NCBI RefSeq assembly: GCF_032854445.1
Contig: NC_088298.1
Span: 18,993,976 to 19,057,975, forward strand
Length of the DNA stretch: 64,000 nt
DNA from: Liolophura sinensis
Lineage: Eukaryota > Mollusca > Polyplacophora > Chitonida > Chitonidae
Direction of reading: 5' to 3'
In this document: one piece after another, positions 51,001 to 63,000 of the stretch
Layout: each line of letters opens with the position of its first letter
Numbering within the stretch: position 1 is the stretch's first letter
Translations under genes and position numbers: made by a program
The notes under the pieces: model-generated
Databases searched by the model: none
The model's input: the letters and a program-made list of their open reading frames with translations, nothing else
What the model was told of the DNA's origin: nothing

Positions 51001-54000
51001 CAAAGGCTTCAAAACCTGCAATTCTGTTTTTTTTTATAATTTTTGTATTGACTTCTGTAACAAAAAAAAGAAAGAAAAAAAATTCAACATTGACGTGAAA
51101 TTCAGTTGTATTAATGCATGTCAGAAAATGCATCTGTTTTGTAATGGAATGCTTTTACTGTATGTGTAGATTTGATTGTGCGCTGCGTTTTTGTTGCAGA
51201 ATAGATTTTTTAACAGTTCATGACTGTTTTTTTACATTGTAGGATTGATTTTAACAGCATGTTCTTTTGCAGAAATTTGTTTGAAGCGTATTTTGATGTT
51301 GATATTTTTATGTTCTGCAAAATGAGAAACCAAGCCTAACAGCCTTATTCCAAATTTTTGGATTCAGATCAAAAAGCAATGAAAACTTGAGAAAAGCTGT
51401 GTCAGGGTTCTGACTGATAAAACATTTTTAAAATCCTCCTTTTGTTTGAATATTGACAAATGATGCCAATAAAAATTGTTACGCCTTGATGTGTGTTTGT
51501 TTTGTTTTAAGCCTTGCAGAGTTTGGTGTGCATGAATGCCTGGTCTGAGGGTTGTGTCATGTGATAGAAGTAGAACCCTATTCCAAAAATCTGCCTTTGC
51601 ATATATTGCGAGAAAGTTATCTCCCCTTATCCAAGAGTGTATTATCTCTGGCTCATTAGTTTATATTAAAACTAGTTATGATGCAATGATGGTAAACTGT
51701 AAGGTATACTGTTTTCTTTTGACATCATCTGAATGTCTTTTTTTTATTCTGCACCTGCTCTAGTTTAACTTTTTTTATCAGTTTTGTCACAACTAGTATG
51801 CTTGTTACTTTGATTTGTTCAGGAGATTTTTGTGATTTTGGGCATGTGTGTAGTTGTTTAAAGGTTCTTGATTTAGCAAGCTGCATGGTGACCATGAGGT
51901 TCAGCATGAAAATGTCCCACATCATGAGCCTCTCATGAGACCCTCCCCAGTCAAGGGCCTCGTGTCTTCATTCTGCATGGTCTTCAGAAGGTATGATTAT
52001 CTAAAACTTTAGTATAAAATCAATTTTATGTTTTGTTGCCTTTTTAAATGATTCTTTGAACAGCTAAATTATAATTTGTCCAGTATGTATGCAGGTGTAC
52101 ATAAACCAGGTAAAAGCTTTTCTTTTTGACAATATTTACCTGTGGATGTCAGTTTGATTTATGGGCCTTTTCGATTGCATCAGATCTGATCACATCATAC
52201 ATGAAATAAACCTGTATTCTCTTTTGATTTAAATATAATTTATGGTTCTTTTAAATTGTCTCTCATCTGCAACCAGATGCAAGGAGATATTGCAACATCT
52301 GACTGACTGAACATCTGTCAACCTCCATCATGGCCTTCTCTAAAACTTTCCTATCTTTTCTTACCTCCAGATGAAGAAGAGGCACGTAAAATCACAGAGG
52401 CCCAAATCATACTTCAGCAGCGTCAGATCGCCACAGAGGCTGTTCTGAACGTGCCCAGATCAGAGGAGCTGTATCGTATGACTGTACAGCCCCACCCACC
52501 CGAGTTTGTCAAGCCTCTCACACCTGTCATTGAGGTTTTACCTGGTGAAACTGCCAGGTGAGCTCATTAGTTTACCATTACTTTCATTGTCAAGACCTGC
52601 AAGACTTTGATTTGTACTGAAACATTTTCATTGAAGCTTATCTTGCTCTAATATGTCTATGTATATATTTGTCGTGAGTGGAAGATTAATATTGGCTTTT
52701 GAGTGCAGGAAACCAGGGTGATGGGTGGAGGAAACCAGGGTGATGGGTGGAGGAAACCAGGGTTATGTGTGGAGAAAACTAAGGTTATGAGTGGAGGAAA
52801 ACAGGTTGTGAGTGAAGGAAACCAGAGTTGTGAGTGAAGGAAACCAGAGTTGCGAGGAAAGGAAACTAGGGTTGTGAGGGAGGAAAGTGGGGTAAGATGG
52901 GAAAAAAAATCACAGACAAGGTGAAACCAATGCACCTGTCTGGGCACTGGACAATCCTCCTGACTGAAAGCTGCAGTTAACTGCAGGAGGCATCTCACAG
53001 GCTCTCTCTGATGTAAAGTGAAATATGTTAAGTCAGACTGTACAGGGCCTATAATGTCATAAGATAAGACTTACCTGTGTGCAAATGAAACTTAACCTAG
53101 CGTGTTGTTGTTGTTGTTGCAGGCTGGAAGCTGAAATATCGGCACTTCCTCCACCAACTGTCACCTGGTACACTAAAGGTAGGGAAATCAAACCCACGGA
53201 ACACACACGCATTGTCCAAGAAGGAAATACCTTTACCATGATCATCACCAAGGTTACGCAACATGACGTGGGAGAGTACATTCTGCGCGTGAAGAATGAA
53301 CTGGGAGAGGCTACCTGCAAAACGACACTTCTTCTTAAAGGTGATATTACAGGTTCCTGTGTGGCTGTTGTTACAAATGTGTCTAGGAAAGTTTACTGTT
53401 ATATATGGTGTTAAAGGGAAGGTATGATGCTGATGCCCCCCCGCTGACATCTGAGATTTTACTGTTATTACCTGTTATTTGTATGTGTATGTTTGTGTTT
53501 CATTCAGAAAAATAAGCTGTTAGGTTTGACTGACGTCACCTTTTATAAGTAAAGCATTTTGTAGACAGTGAGAGGAAATTAAATAAATGTTTTACTTTTC
53601 AATCACATTTCCAAATTAACCTCATATTTTTGTTTTGGATGATGAAATATTTTAAATGTTAAATATCATTTTAAAATATTTAAAAGCATATGCCTACATG
53701 TTTGTCACTGGTTGAAACTTTTTATTGATGGAGAAGGACACATCTATTATTTTAGTGGCTGTGCAACTAATTATTTAGTCAAAATTTAGAATTACATCAC
53801 CAAAATGGAAGCTCAAATTGTATGAAGTTAAGAGATAGGACAAGTACTTAGTATCGGACGTTTTTGTTATCACAGGCCCACAGAAAGTTCTCGAGCTTCG
53901 TCCCGAGCCTGATGTGACACAGGACGTGACAGTGACAAAGACCGTGACGCGTACAGAGACTGAGTACCACACTGTCACTCAGGACATCCAACCCATCATC

Positions 54001-57000
54001 AAGCGTCCACTGGAACCAGAGATCGTCGTGCGTGAGAGGGGAACTGCCATGTGAGTAATGAATATATTGTACACGTTGTGTTCTATGTGTAACTAGGGTT
54101 TGTATAAAAATGCTCTCCTGTGTTGTTGTTGGCAGGTGACTCCCTGCCTCTTACTTATTTATTTATTTGATTGGTGTTTTTCGCCGTACTCAAGAATATT
54201 TCACTTATACGACGACGGCCAGCATTATGGTGGGTGGAAACCGGGCAGAGCCCGGGGGAAACCCACGGCCATCCGCAGGTTGCTGGCAGACCTTCCCACT
54301 TACGGCTGGAGAGGAAGCCAGCATAAGCTGGACTTAAACTCACAACGAACGCATTGGTGAGAGACTCCTGGGTCATTACGCTGCGCTAGTGCGCTAACCA
54401 ACTGAGCCACAGAGGCCCCACCTGCCTCTTATCATTGTGACTTGTCACATACGAAGAACTTCAGCAGTTGCGTGCCAAATATCAGTGGTTTACCCTGGGC
54501 ACTCCTGGCTGTCATTGTATCAAATTTAAAACACTATGTAGTGAAATTATATACTTCATAAAAGTTAAATAGCATATTATTTATTCTCAAATCCCCTTGA
54601 AAATAATAAACAATTTACAATCGTGGATTCTAACTCTGTTGTTTAGACTTGAATGTGAAGTAGATGCCTACCCCCCACCGACTGTCACATGGTACGTGAA
54701 TGGTGTGGAAATCAAACCATCCCCACGTTACCATATCACTCAGGAAGAAAGTAAAACCAAGCTGGAAATCCAAGAGGTGCAACCTTCTGACAGTGGTGAA
54801 TACACCTGCAAGGTCATTACAGAGGTCGGTGAGGCAGTCACAACAACTACGCTTCGTGTCACAGGTAAATAGGTGGAGGATGTTTAAAATTTCATTTTAT
54901 ACTTTTTTTTTTAAATTTCATTCATGGTATCAGTCTAGTGCATCATGGATATATGAATATTTTGAAACATTTTAAGTTCTTCTAATGAGCACTGAATCAG
55001 TGTTGCAGAAATATTGCCGCATGTTGCAATGATTTTTCTACGTAAACTTATGCATTTTATGTTTTATTCTACAGAGACAATTGAGGAGACAGTTGAGAGA
55101 CATGAAGAACTTCAACCGCCGAGTTTTGTCAAACCTTTAACTCCGTTACAAGCCGTGACAGGGTCAGAGGTCAAAATGACCTGCCAAGTTATTGGTCAGC
55201 CAATGCCTGAGCTCTCTTGGTTCCAAAACAAAGTCTGCATCGACCAATCAGAGGAAATTGTGATTACTTATGACACTACGACAGGCGAAGCTAGCTTGCG
55301 TATCCCTGAAGTGTACCCAGAAGACCAGGGCCTTTACTCTTGTGTGGCAACCAACCCAGCTGGAAAAGCAACAACAACTGCCAATATTATCGTATCCAAG
55401 GAAACTGTCACCATGGAGATGACAACGACAAAATCTGTTGAGACATCGGCCGTTGAATCCGAATTTGTGATCAAGGCGTCCGAGGAACAAATGGCAGTTG
55501 AGGAATCTATTGAGCGCAAGGAAAAGCCAAAAACAGAGGAACCAGTTCCGGAAGGCTGGGAGAAGGTGGAACAGCCTGAGGAAGTGGTTTTGGAGAAAAT
55601 GCCAATAGAACCCATTGACATCGGCCCAACTGAGCCCCAGGGAGAGGTTGTGGAGGAAAAAGAAATCACTCCTGAGAGGAAAGAGAAAGGTGAAATAGTG
55701 GTTAAGTTCCCAGAAGAAAAACCAACAGCCGAACAGATCTCAGAGGTAACTCAGGTTGAAACTTTTGTCACAGAGCGAGAATCGATTTCAGAGACGTCTC
55801 GCACAGTCATCCAGGAATTTGAAGTTGGTGAGGATGTGGCCATCACAGACAGCACTGCTGTGGAGGTTGTGATACAGACGCAGCCAGAAGCTCCAGAGAC
55901 GAAGGAAACTGGCACAGAACCCGTTCCCAAAATGACCAGCGAAATCGGTGTCGATGCCATGGAGCTGAAAGCAGAAACCACAGAGATGGGAACTGTTACA
56001 GAAACGACAGAAATGGAAGTCCAGCCAGAACCGCAGCCAGAAGCTGTCGAGGTCAGAGAGGAACTTGTCGTTCAGATTCCTCCGAGCATTCCCGAGCAGA
56101 AGACTGGCGAGATGGTTGAGTCCACATTCGAACTCCCAGCTGAAGCCCCTGAAGAAATGGAAGTGATGCCCGCCCAGCCTGAGGAAGTCGTTCAAGAGGT
56201 CACAGTCGAAACTGCCGAAATCAGGACTGAAACTCAGGAGACAGAAGCTCCCCAAGAATTTGTCGAGGAAATGCTTGTTCAGATTCCACCCAAAGAGGAG
56301 AGTCCTGCTCAAGCACCCCAAGAAGAAACTGTCACTGAGTCTGTTGAAGAAGTTACTGTCCAGACAACTGAGGAGGTAACCAGTGAAACTGTGACTTTTG
56401 AAACTGAAATAGAAGGAGAAATTCAACCAATGGAAACTGTTGAGACTGTTATCCAAATTGGGAAAGAAGAGCAAGTCCCACAAGAGGAATCTGCTCCGAT
56501 GGAAGAAGTTTCTGGTACCTTTGTCATTGATGCTCTTCAAAGTCAAGAAGAAATCGAGACAGAAACAATTGAAGCTCCGGAATCACAAGAAATCGAGCTG
56601 CAGTTGGCACCAGTTACTGAAGTCGGAGAACAGACTGTTACTGAAACAATCACGCTGACAACAGAGGAAGAGGAAGTCACTGCCGAAGAACAAGAAGTCG
56701 AAGACACCACCACCGTTGAAAGCGAGTTCACAATCACAATGGAGGGTTCAACGGAATCCCTCGAAGCTGCACCAGAGGAAGCCCCAGAATTTGTTGAAAT
56801 GCTTCAGCCGCAGAGGGTGAAAGACGGTGAAAGAGTGACCATGACGTGTAGAGTCATTGGGACGCCTTTCCCAGAAATCACCTGGCAGCATGATGAAGAG
56901 ATAATCACAGAGGGTTCTGACTTCGAAGTCATCACAGAGACGGAAACCGGCATTTGTAAACTGGTGATCATCGAGGTGTTCCCAGAAGATGCAGGGACCA

Positions 57001-60000
57001 TTATCTGTAAAGCAGTGAATCCGTTTGGTGAAGCTGTTACTACAGCAACACTTGTTGTTGAAGGTATGTAAAAGGTATTTGATTACAAAACATGTTACTT
57101 ATCTCTGGTTACAGAAGGTTAGCTTTCTGAATAATATTTAGCTTCATGTTTAAAGGCCATCTTAGATGTATATTGCTGTCTTTAGAATTTTGGAAAGTAT
57201 GCTGTAAAAAAAGTTTTTCTTTAAACAGGAACAAATCACATTCATTTTATCTTTGTCTTTTCGAAGTCCAATGTGCAGGCTTCAACCAGTCATATGATTA
57301 CGATTACATGATTTACAGACACAGAAGAGACCACTGAGACAACCGAAACTACAACCACAGAAACGGTGACCTTGGTTCAAGAGGAAGTTGATGGAGAGGT
57401 CTCTGTGACGGAGTCGCACACGTCTAGCGTGGAAATGTCCCCAACCTTCATCAAACAACTTCTGCCCTCATTAGAGGTTAAAGAAGGAGAAACAGCTAGG
57501 TGAGTCCTTCAGGAATTCCTTTTTAGTTAACCTGACTTCAGTTAGTATTTGTCTACGTCTCTCTGTTTTTGTCTGGTTCCATTGCCAGCAAGCATTGTCA
57601 ATGTCTTACTGTGGAGTTCCAGATTTTATGAACACTACAGTACTTTGATCAATTTGAATGCTGTACTGCAAACCATTTCACTTTAACCATTTCCGTCAGT
57701 TGCGCGCCATCGACAAGTTAAAGATATAGCAACTTTTTCAACCATGGGTCTTCAAAGTAGTGCACTATTTCGGTGGTTGTTGATGAGCAGAAGGAGTGGC
57801 CTCAGGTTTTTTGCTAGGTGTCTTTATGTGTTACTGGTTACAGTTGGTTTTCTGTACCTGTAAATCTGACATCAGCCGGAAAATAATAATTCAGTTTAGC
57901 ATAAAAAACAACTCTCAAGACATTCAGAATATCATTCAAAAGTTTTTATTCCGTTCTATTTTTGTACTTCATATACTTTCTTAGTTCATTGGTAGTTCAT
58001 GTTAAACGTCATGTTGGGAATAGCACTAGAGATTATAGATCTCGAATAACCAACTTCGTTTTGATGGATGGTATGAGTATGTGTGTACGGCGTAAAGATT
58101 TATTAAATATTCAAGTTCAGATTTTTTTTTTATAGAAATGTGGTATTAGTGTCGGAAATTTTTGCAGTGAAATTAATATGTGACATTTTAAAGAGAAAGG
58201 TTTTAGTGTGAAGAAATTGATTGGGTTGCCTTGGGTTTTGTGTTCAAGGCTATTTCAACCGTGTTTGCATGCTATTGAGAAACCATTCTTAAAATTGTAT
58301 TCACATATTTATGTACGTTGTGATTGGTTGTTATTGATCTTTGTATGTTTTATTTTATTCAGACTGGAGGTAGAACTTCAAGGTCAGCCAGAACCATCAT
58401 TTTCTTGGCACAAGAACCAGGTAGAACTCTTGCCAACACCTCATGTGGAGATGATACATGACAAACAGACATATGTTCTCGTGATCATTGACGCCAAAGT
58501 GGAAGACACAGCAGAGTACACCTTCAAGGCAGAGAACACCCTGGGACAAATCACCTGTACAACCACACTCACTGTCACTCGTGAGTGGCCTCTCAGATTT
58601 CAGTTATTTGTATAGCAAGTGTGTTTTTAAATGAAAAGTAACTGTTTAAATGGCATCTATTAAGATAGCATGCCAATTATTTGTCGATCAGTTCTTGTTT
58701 AAAATTCCGTTGTGCTTTTGGTGTATTTTGTAAATTTAAAGAGTTCCAGTCGCCTTTTTAATACTGCCATTTTTTCTTTTCATGTGATTTGCATAATGTC
58801 ATATATCTTGTGTAAAATTTGCATTCTTGAGGGACACTTTTCCTTTTTTCTCAAATGTCTGGAGAAATAAAAAGATAGCTTTGTAAATATTGAGGGTTTC
58901 CGCAACATTGTGAAGGCATTTCAGTTTTGAATTTCACATGTAAACATTGTTGACTTGACGTGTTAGAAATATATTTTTGTGATCAATTTGTCTGACAGCA
59001 ATTGAACGCATGGAGATTGAAATAGAAGAAAGCCGTGAGCCTGAAACATCGTCAGATGCAAGGCCACAGCCTGAGGAATCTGCAAAACCTTCAAAGCCTG
59101 AGCAGACCACCCCAGAGGGGCCCGTTCAGCAAGACACCCCTCCCTCCCCGGAGGAAGCCACAGAACCCAAAGTTCCCCAAGCTCCAGAACCTACTCAGCC
59201 AACAGAGGGTGCTGTGCCACCAGAATTCACCACACTTCTTTACCCGCAGACGGTGAAGGATGGAGAACGTGTGACCTTCCACGTCATGTACCACGGTATC
59301 CCCAGCCCCAACATCACCTGGTTTCATGATGGTGTGGAAGTCACGCACTCAGCAGATTTCCAGATCACCATCGATGCTGAGAAGGGCGAGAGCTATCTCA
59401 TCATCGTGGAGGTATTCCCGGAGGATGAAGGAGAATACACTTGTCACGCCGCTAATTTTGTAGGGGAAACCATGACTACCTGCCGACTCACTGTACAATG
59501 TAAGTCACCCAATTGGTGAGGCAATTTTACTGATAGATTCCTCAAAGCCGCATACGACATCAGTTCAAACATGAAATTTGTGTTTATATTGTGACTTTTG
59601 ATGTAACAATAGTGAATACTTGACAGATGTTCCGTTGACAGACTTATCCTAAATTGAATTGCGATAAGATTGTATATATGAACTGAAGTCGTAACTTGTT
59701 TTGTCTTATCAACATCTGTTGCTTGAAATTAATCAGAGTTATTGCACCGCTGAGAGATTTATAGGTGATGTTTCGAGTTTTTGTGAGTATTTGTGTCATA
59801 TTTCTATAAATTAATAAATGACCATGGCTTAACACCACATCAGCAGTATTTCCATCGTGTCATTGCGAATATCATTTTTGATAGTTCGTAATAATTTTTG
59901 CATTATGTCATATAAATTACTTTGCTGCAATCAAAATACTTCCGTATTTTCGGATTAAATGAAACATAAATGAATGTCTGTATCGCTTTGTTTCTCTCCA

Positions 60001-63000
60001 GCCTCTTACATGAGTGAGGGACCGTCGGATGTCTCCTCAGATGAGATTCACACGGAGACGATAGAGATTTCCAAACGACCTGAAGTTGTCCCCATGGAAC
60101 AGTTAGTGGAGATTCCAGAGTCCAAGCAGTTTTCTGAAACCATCGAAGTGGACACTAAGCCCAAGGAAGAGACTGTGGAGCTTAGATTTGGATTCCAGGA
60201 GGCACAGGCCGTGACTGAGGAAACCAAAACGGTAACCACTGTTGTGTCAGAAGAAACCACTGTAGATGAGAGTTCCAATGTTGTCGGTCAGCAAATCCAG
60301 GTGACCCCTCAGGTACAAGCTGAAGAGAGGCATTCTGAAACTATCGAGATTGTCAAGGAGAAGCAGCCTGAGGAAGTGGAAATTCAGTTCAGTTTGCCAC
60401 AGGAAGCTCCTGAGGAGCAACCTGAATCTGTAGAAGTCAGTCACCAGAGAATTGAGGTGGAAATCAAGGAGATTGTTCCAGAAGGTGCCCCTCAGACGGC
60501 TGAAATTGTCATCCCTGTTAGTCAAGTCAGTGAAACTGTTATTCACATGACCAAAACTGAAGAAACCACAGAGGAAGAGGTAGAAGAAACCGTGGAAAAG
60601 AAGAAACAAGAAGTCAGCATCCAATTGCAACCAAAAACACAAATTTCAGAAGAGACAGAAGTGAAGGTATCAGAGACATGGGTACCTGCCCCAGAGCAGC
60701 CTCAAGAAGTTACTGAAAGGTCTCAGATTGTCATCAAGCAGACAGAGGTTGAGGTTCATAAGCAAGAGGTGGTTGTTGATGTTACCACAGAAGAAACCAT
60801 TGAGCAATCCTCTGAATCAACTGAAGAATATCAGGAAGTTTCTGAATGCTTTGCCGAAGAGATGCCTGAAGAAGTAGAGGAAACTCTGGAAGGAGCTATT
60901 GAAGAAGTGCCCACTGCACCCGAAGAAACAACTGAGATCAGAGAAGTGCCTGAAGAATTACCTCAGGTTGAAGAAACTTTGAAAGAACATATTGAGGAAA
61001 CTCCAGATGTGGAAGCAAAGGCCCCTGAGGAAATTCCTGAACAACCTGCAGTTGATGAAGTCACTGAAGTATCCCCTGAAGTAAGTGAGTTTGCTCAGGA
61101 AGTTGCGGAAGAAATTCTAAAAGAAGTTGTTCAAGTTGCCCCAGAAGATGTCAGTGAAGTCCCTGAAGAGAAACCAGCTGAAGTGGAAGAAGTTTCTGAA
61201 GGTCTTCCCCATGTTCCTGAAGAAGCTGTTCAACCAGAAGTTGAGGAAATACCAGCAGAAGTCTCTGAGGTTGCTCCTGAAGAAGAAACAGCAGTGTCTG
61301 AAGACATGCCTGAGGAAATCATGGAAACTGTTCAAGAAGTTCATGAGGAAACCACAGAAGTGGTATCTGAAGTTGTGGAAGAAGCAGTCCAGGATGTGAC
61401 AGAGGAACAACCACCTAAAGAAGCAGTTGTGGAAGAAGCTCCTTCAGAAATTCCTGAAGAATCTCCTGAAGAAGTAAGTCAAGTCACCGAAGATATTGCT
61501 GAAGAAATCACAGAAGAAACTTTAGAACAGGTTGCAGAGAAAATTTTGGAGGAAGAGGCTGAGGCCCCAGTTGTCATTTCTGAAGAAACTAGAGAAGAAA
61601 CCGTTGAGGTTTCTGCGGATGTCACAGACTTTGCTGAAGAAATGGCGGAAGAGATAATTAAAGACATTGCCGAGGAAGCTCCTCAAGAGATCTCTCAAGC
61701 TCCGGAAGCACCAGAAGAACAGCCTGAAGAAGCAGCTGTTCTTCCAGAAGAAATGCCTGAGACAAAAGAAATTGTTGAAATGGAAATACCAGCTCCCACC
61801 CAACCCCAGGAAATCACAGAGCGAGCACAGATTGTTGTGGAGAAAGCAGAGGTGTCTTCCATTGAGATGCAGGTAAGATCTCTGTTTTTTTGTATTTCTT
61901 CTTTTTTCACTCTCAACAAGAAATGGGCCGGGAATAAGAACCCTATTTAATTTCTATGCTGCCAAAGTCTATATCTATTTAAGTCTCTCTATTTTAACAA
62001 GGTCGACAAAATTTTTAACGTCATAGTTACCAAGTGTTACTGTCGTGAAACAGCTATAACACATTGAAACTCGGCAATTCCAGATGGCTTCATTATTTAA
62101 CACCCAATTCTTGACTGCAGCCTTTTCACCTTCACTTAAAAACTAATCCAAAAAAAAAAAATTGTAATTTATATAGGTGGAAAAGACTTTAAAGAATCGG
62201 ATTAAATAGATATTATGTTTTGTGCTGATTTTATTGTCTGTATTTTTGTGGTGGTGTAAGTTTTTAAAACTTAAAGACTGTGTTTGGTTGTGACATGAAA
62301 GATAGCGAATTGGTCTGGTATCTGACGAAAGATATATGGTGTTTTCCACCTATAAAACCATTTGCTGTCATAAAGTTGAAGTAGTGTTCAGTAAGGCATG
62401 AAAGCTCAACCATATAAATAAGTGAAAATTTGTGCACCCGATGTATAACAACTATCTCTAGTTATAGCTCTAGTTTTAATGTCTGTTGCGTAGTGTTTTG
62501 CAATGTATCTGCAATACCTTTGTTTGCATGTTGTTCTTCAGATGACTGCTGAAGATGAAGATGAAACATTCAGAGAGGAAATGATCCTTGATATTCAAGG
62601 AAAGCCCTTGGAAGAAGTGGAACTGACTGTCCAGGTTGACAAAGAAGCAGTTGAAGAAGTTGTGGAGGACACACACATCAGCGAGGTGGTCATAGACAAA
62701 GACTATGTTGAAGCTGAGGAGACTCACAGAGAGGAACTTATCCTGGACATATCAGGTCAGCCTCAAGAGGAGATTGAGATTGATATCCCAGCTCCTGAGG
62801 TTACTGAGACTGTGGAAGAAACGGTAACCTCACAGATAGAGATGGAATTCGAGGAAGAAGTTGAAGAAGAGGAAACCCACCGTCAGGAACTGACGATAGA
62901 ATTAGCAGGGAAGCCTAAGGCACCTGAAAAAGTTCAGATGACCATCCAGATACCTCAGCAGCAACCCGAAGAAGAAGTTGTCATAGAGCAGCCAGAAGAA

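Noticed and set aside
53079-53122. Start codon upstream of the Ig 23 exon suggesting a separate gene
   Set aside because: The ATG lies in the intron; the exon joins 52557 in phase 2 with a split Arg codon completing strand B.
55788-56546. - strand frame of 252 codons
   Set aside because: Antisense shadow of the Glu-rich exon; Phe/Leu/Ser-rich composition is what antisense Glu codons give.
60247-61803. Several - strand frames of 60-130 codons
   Set aside because: Antisense shadows of the acidic exon at 60002-61872.
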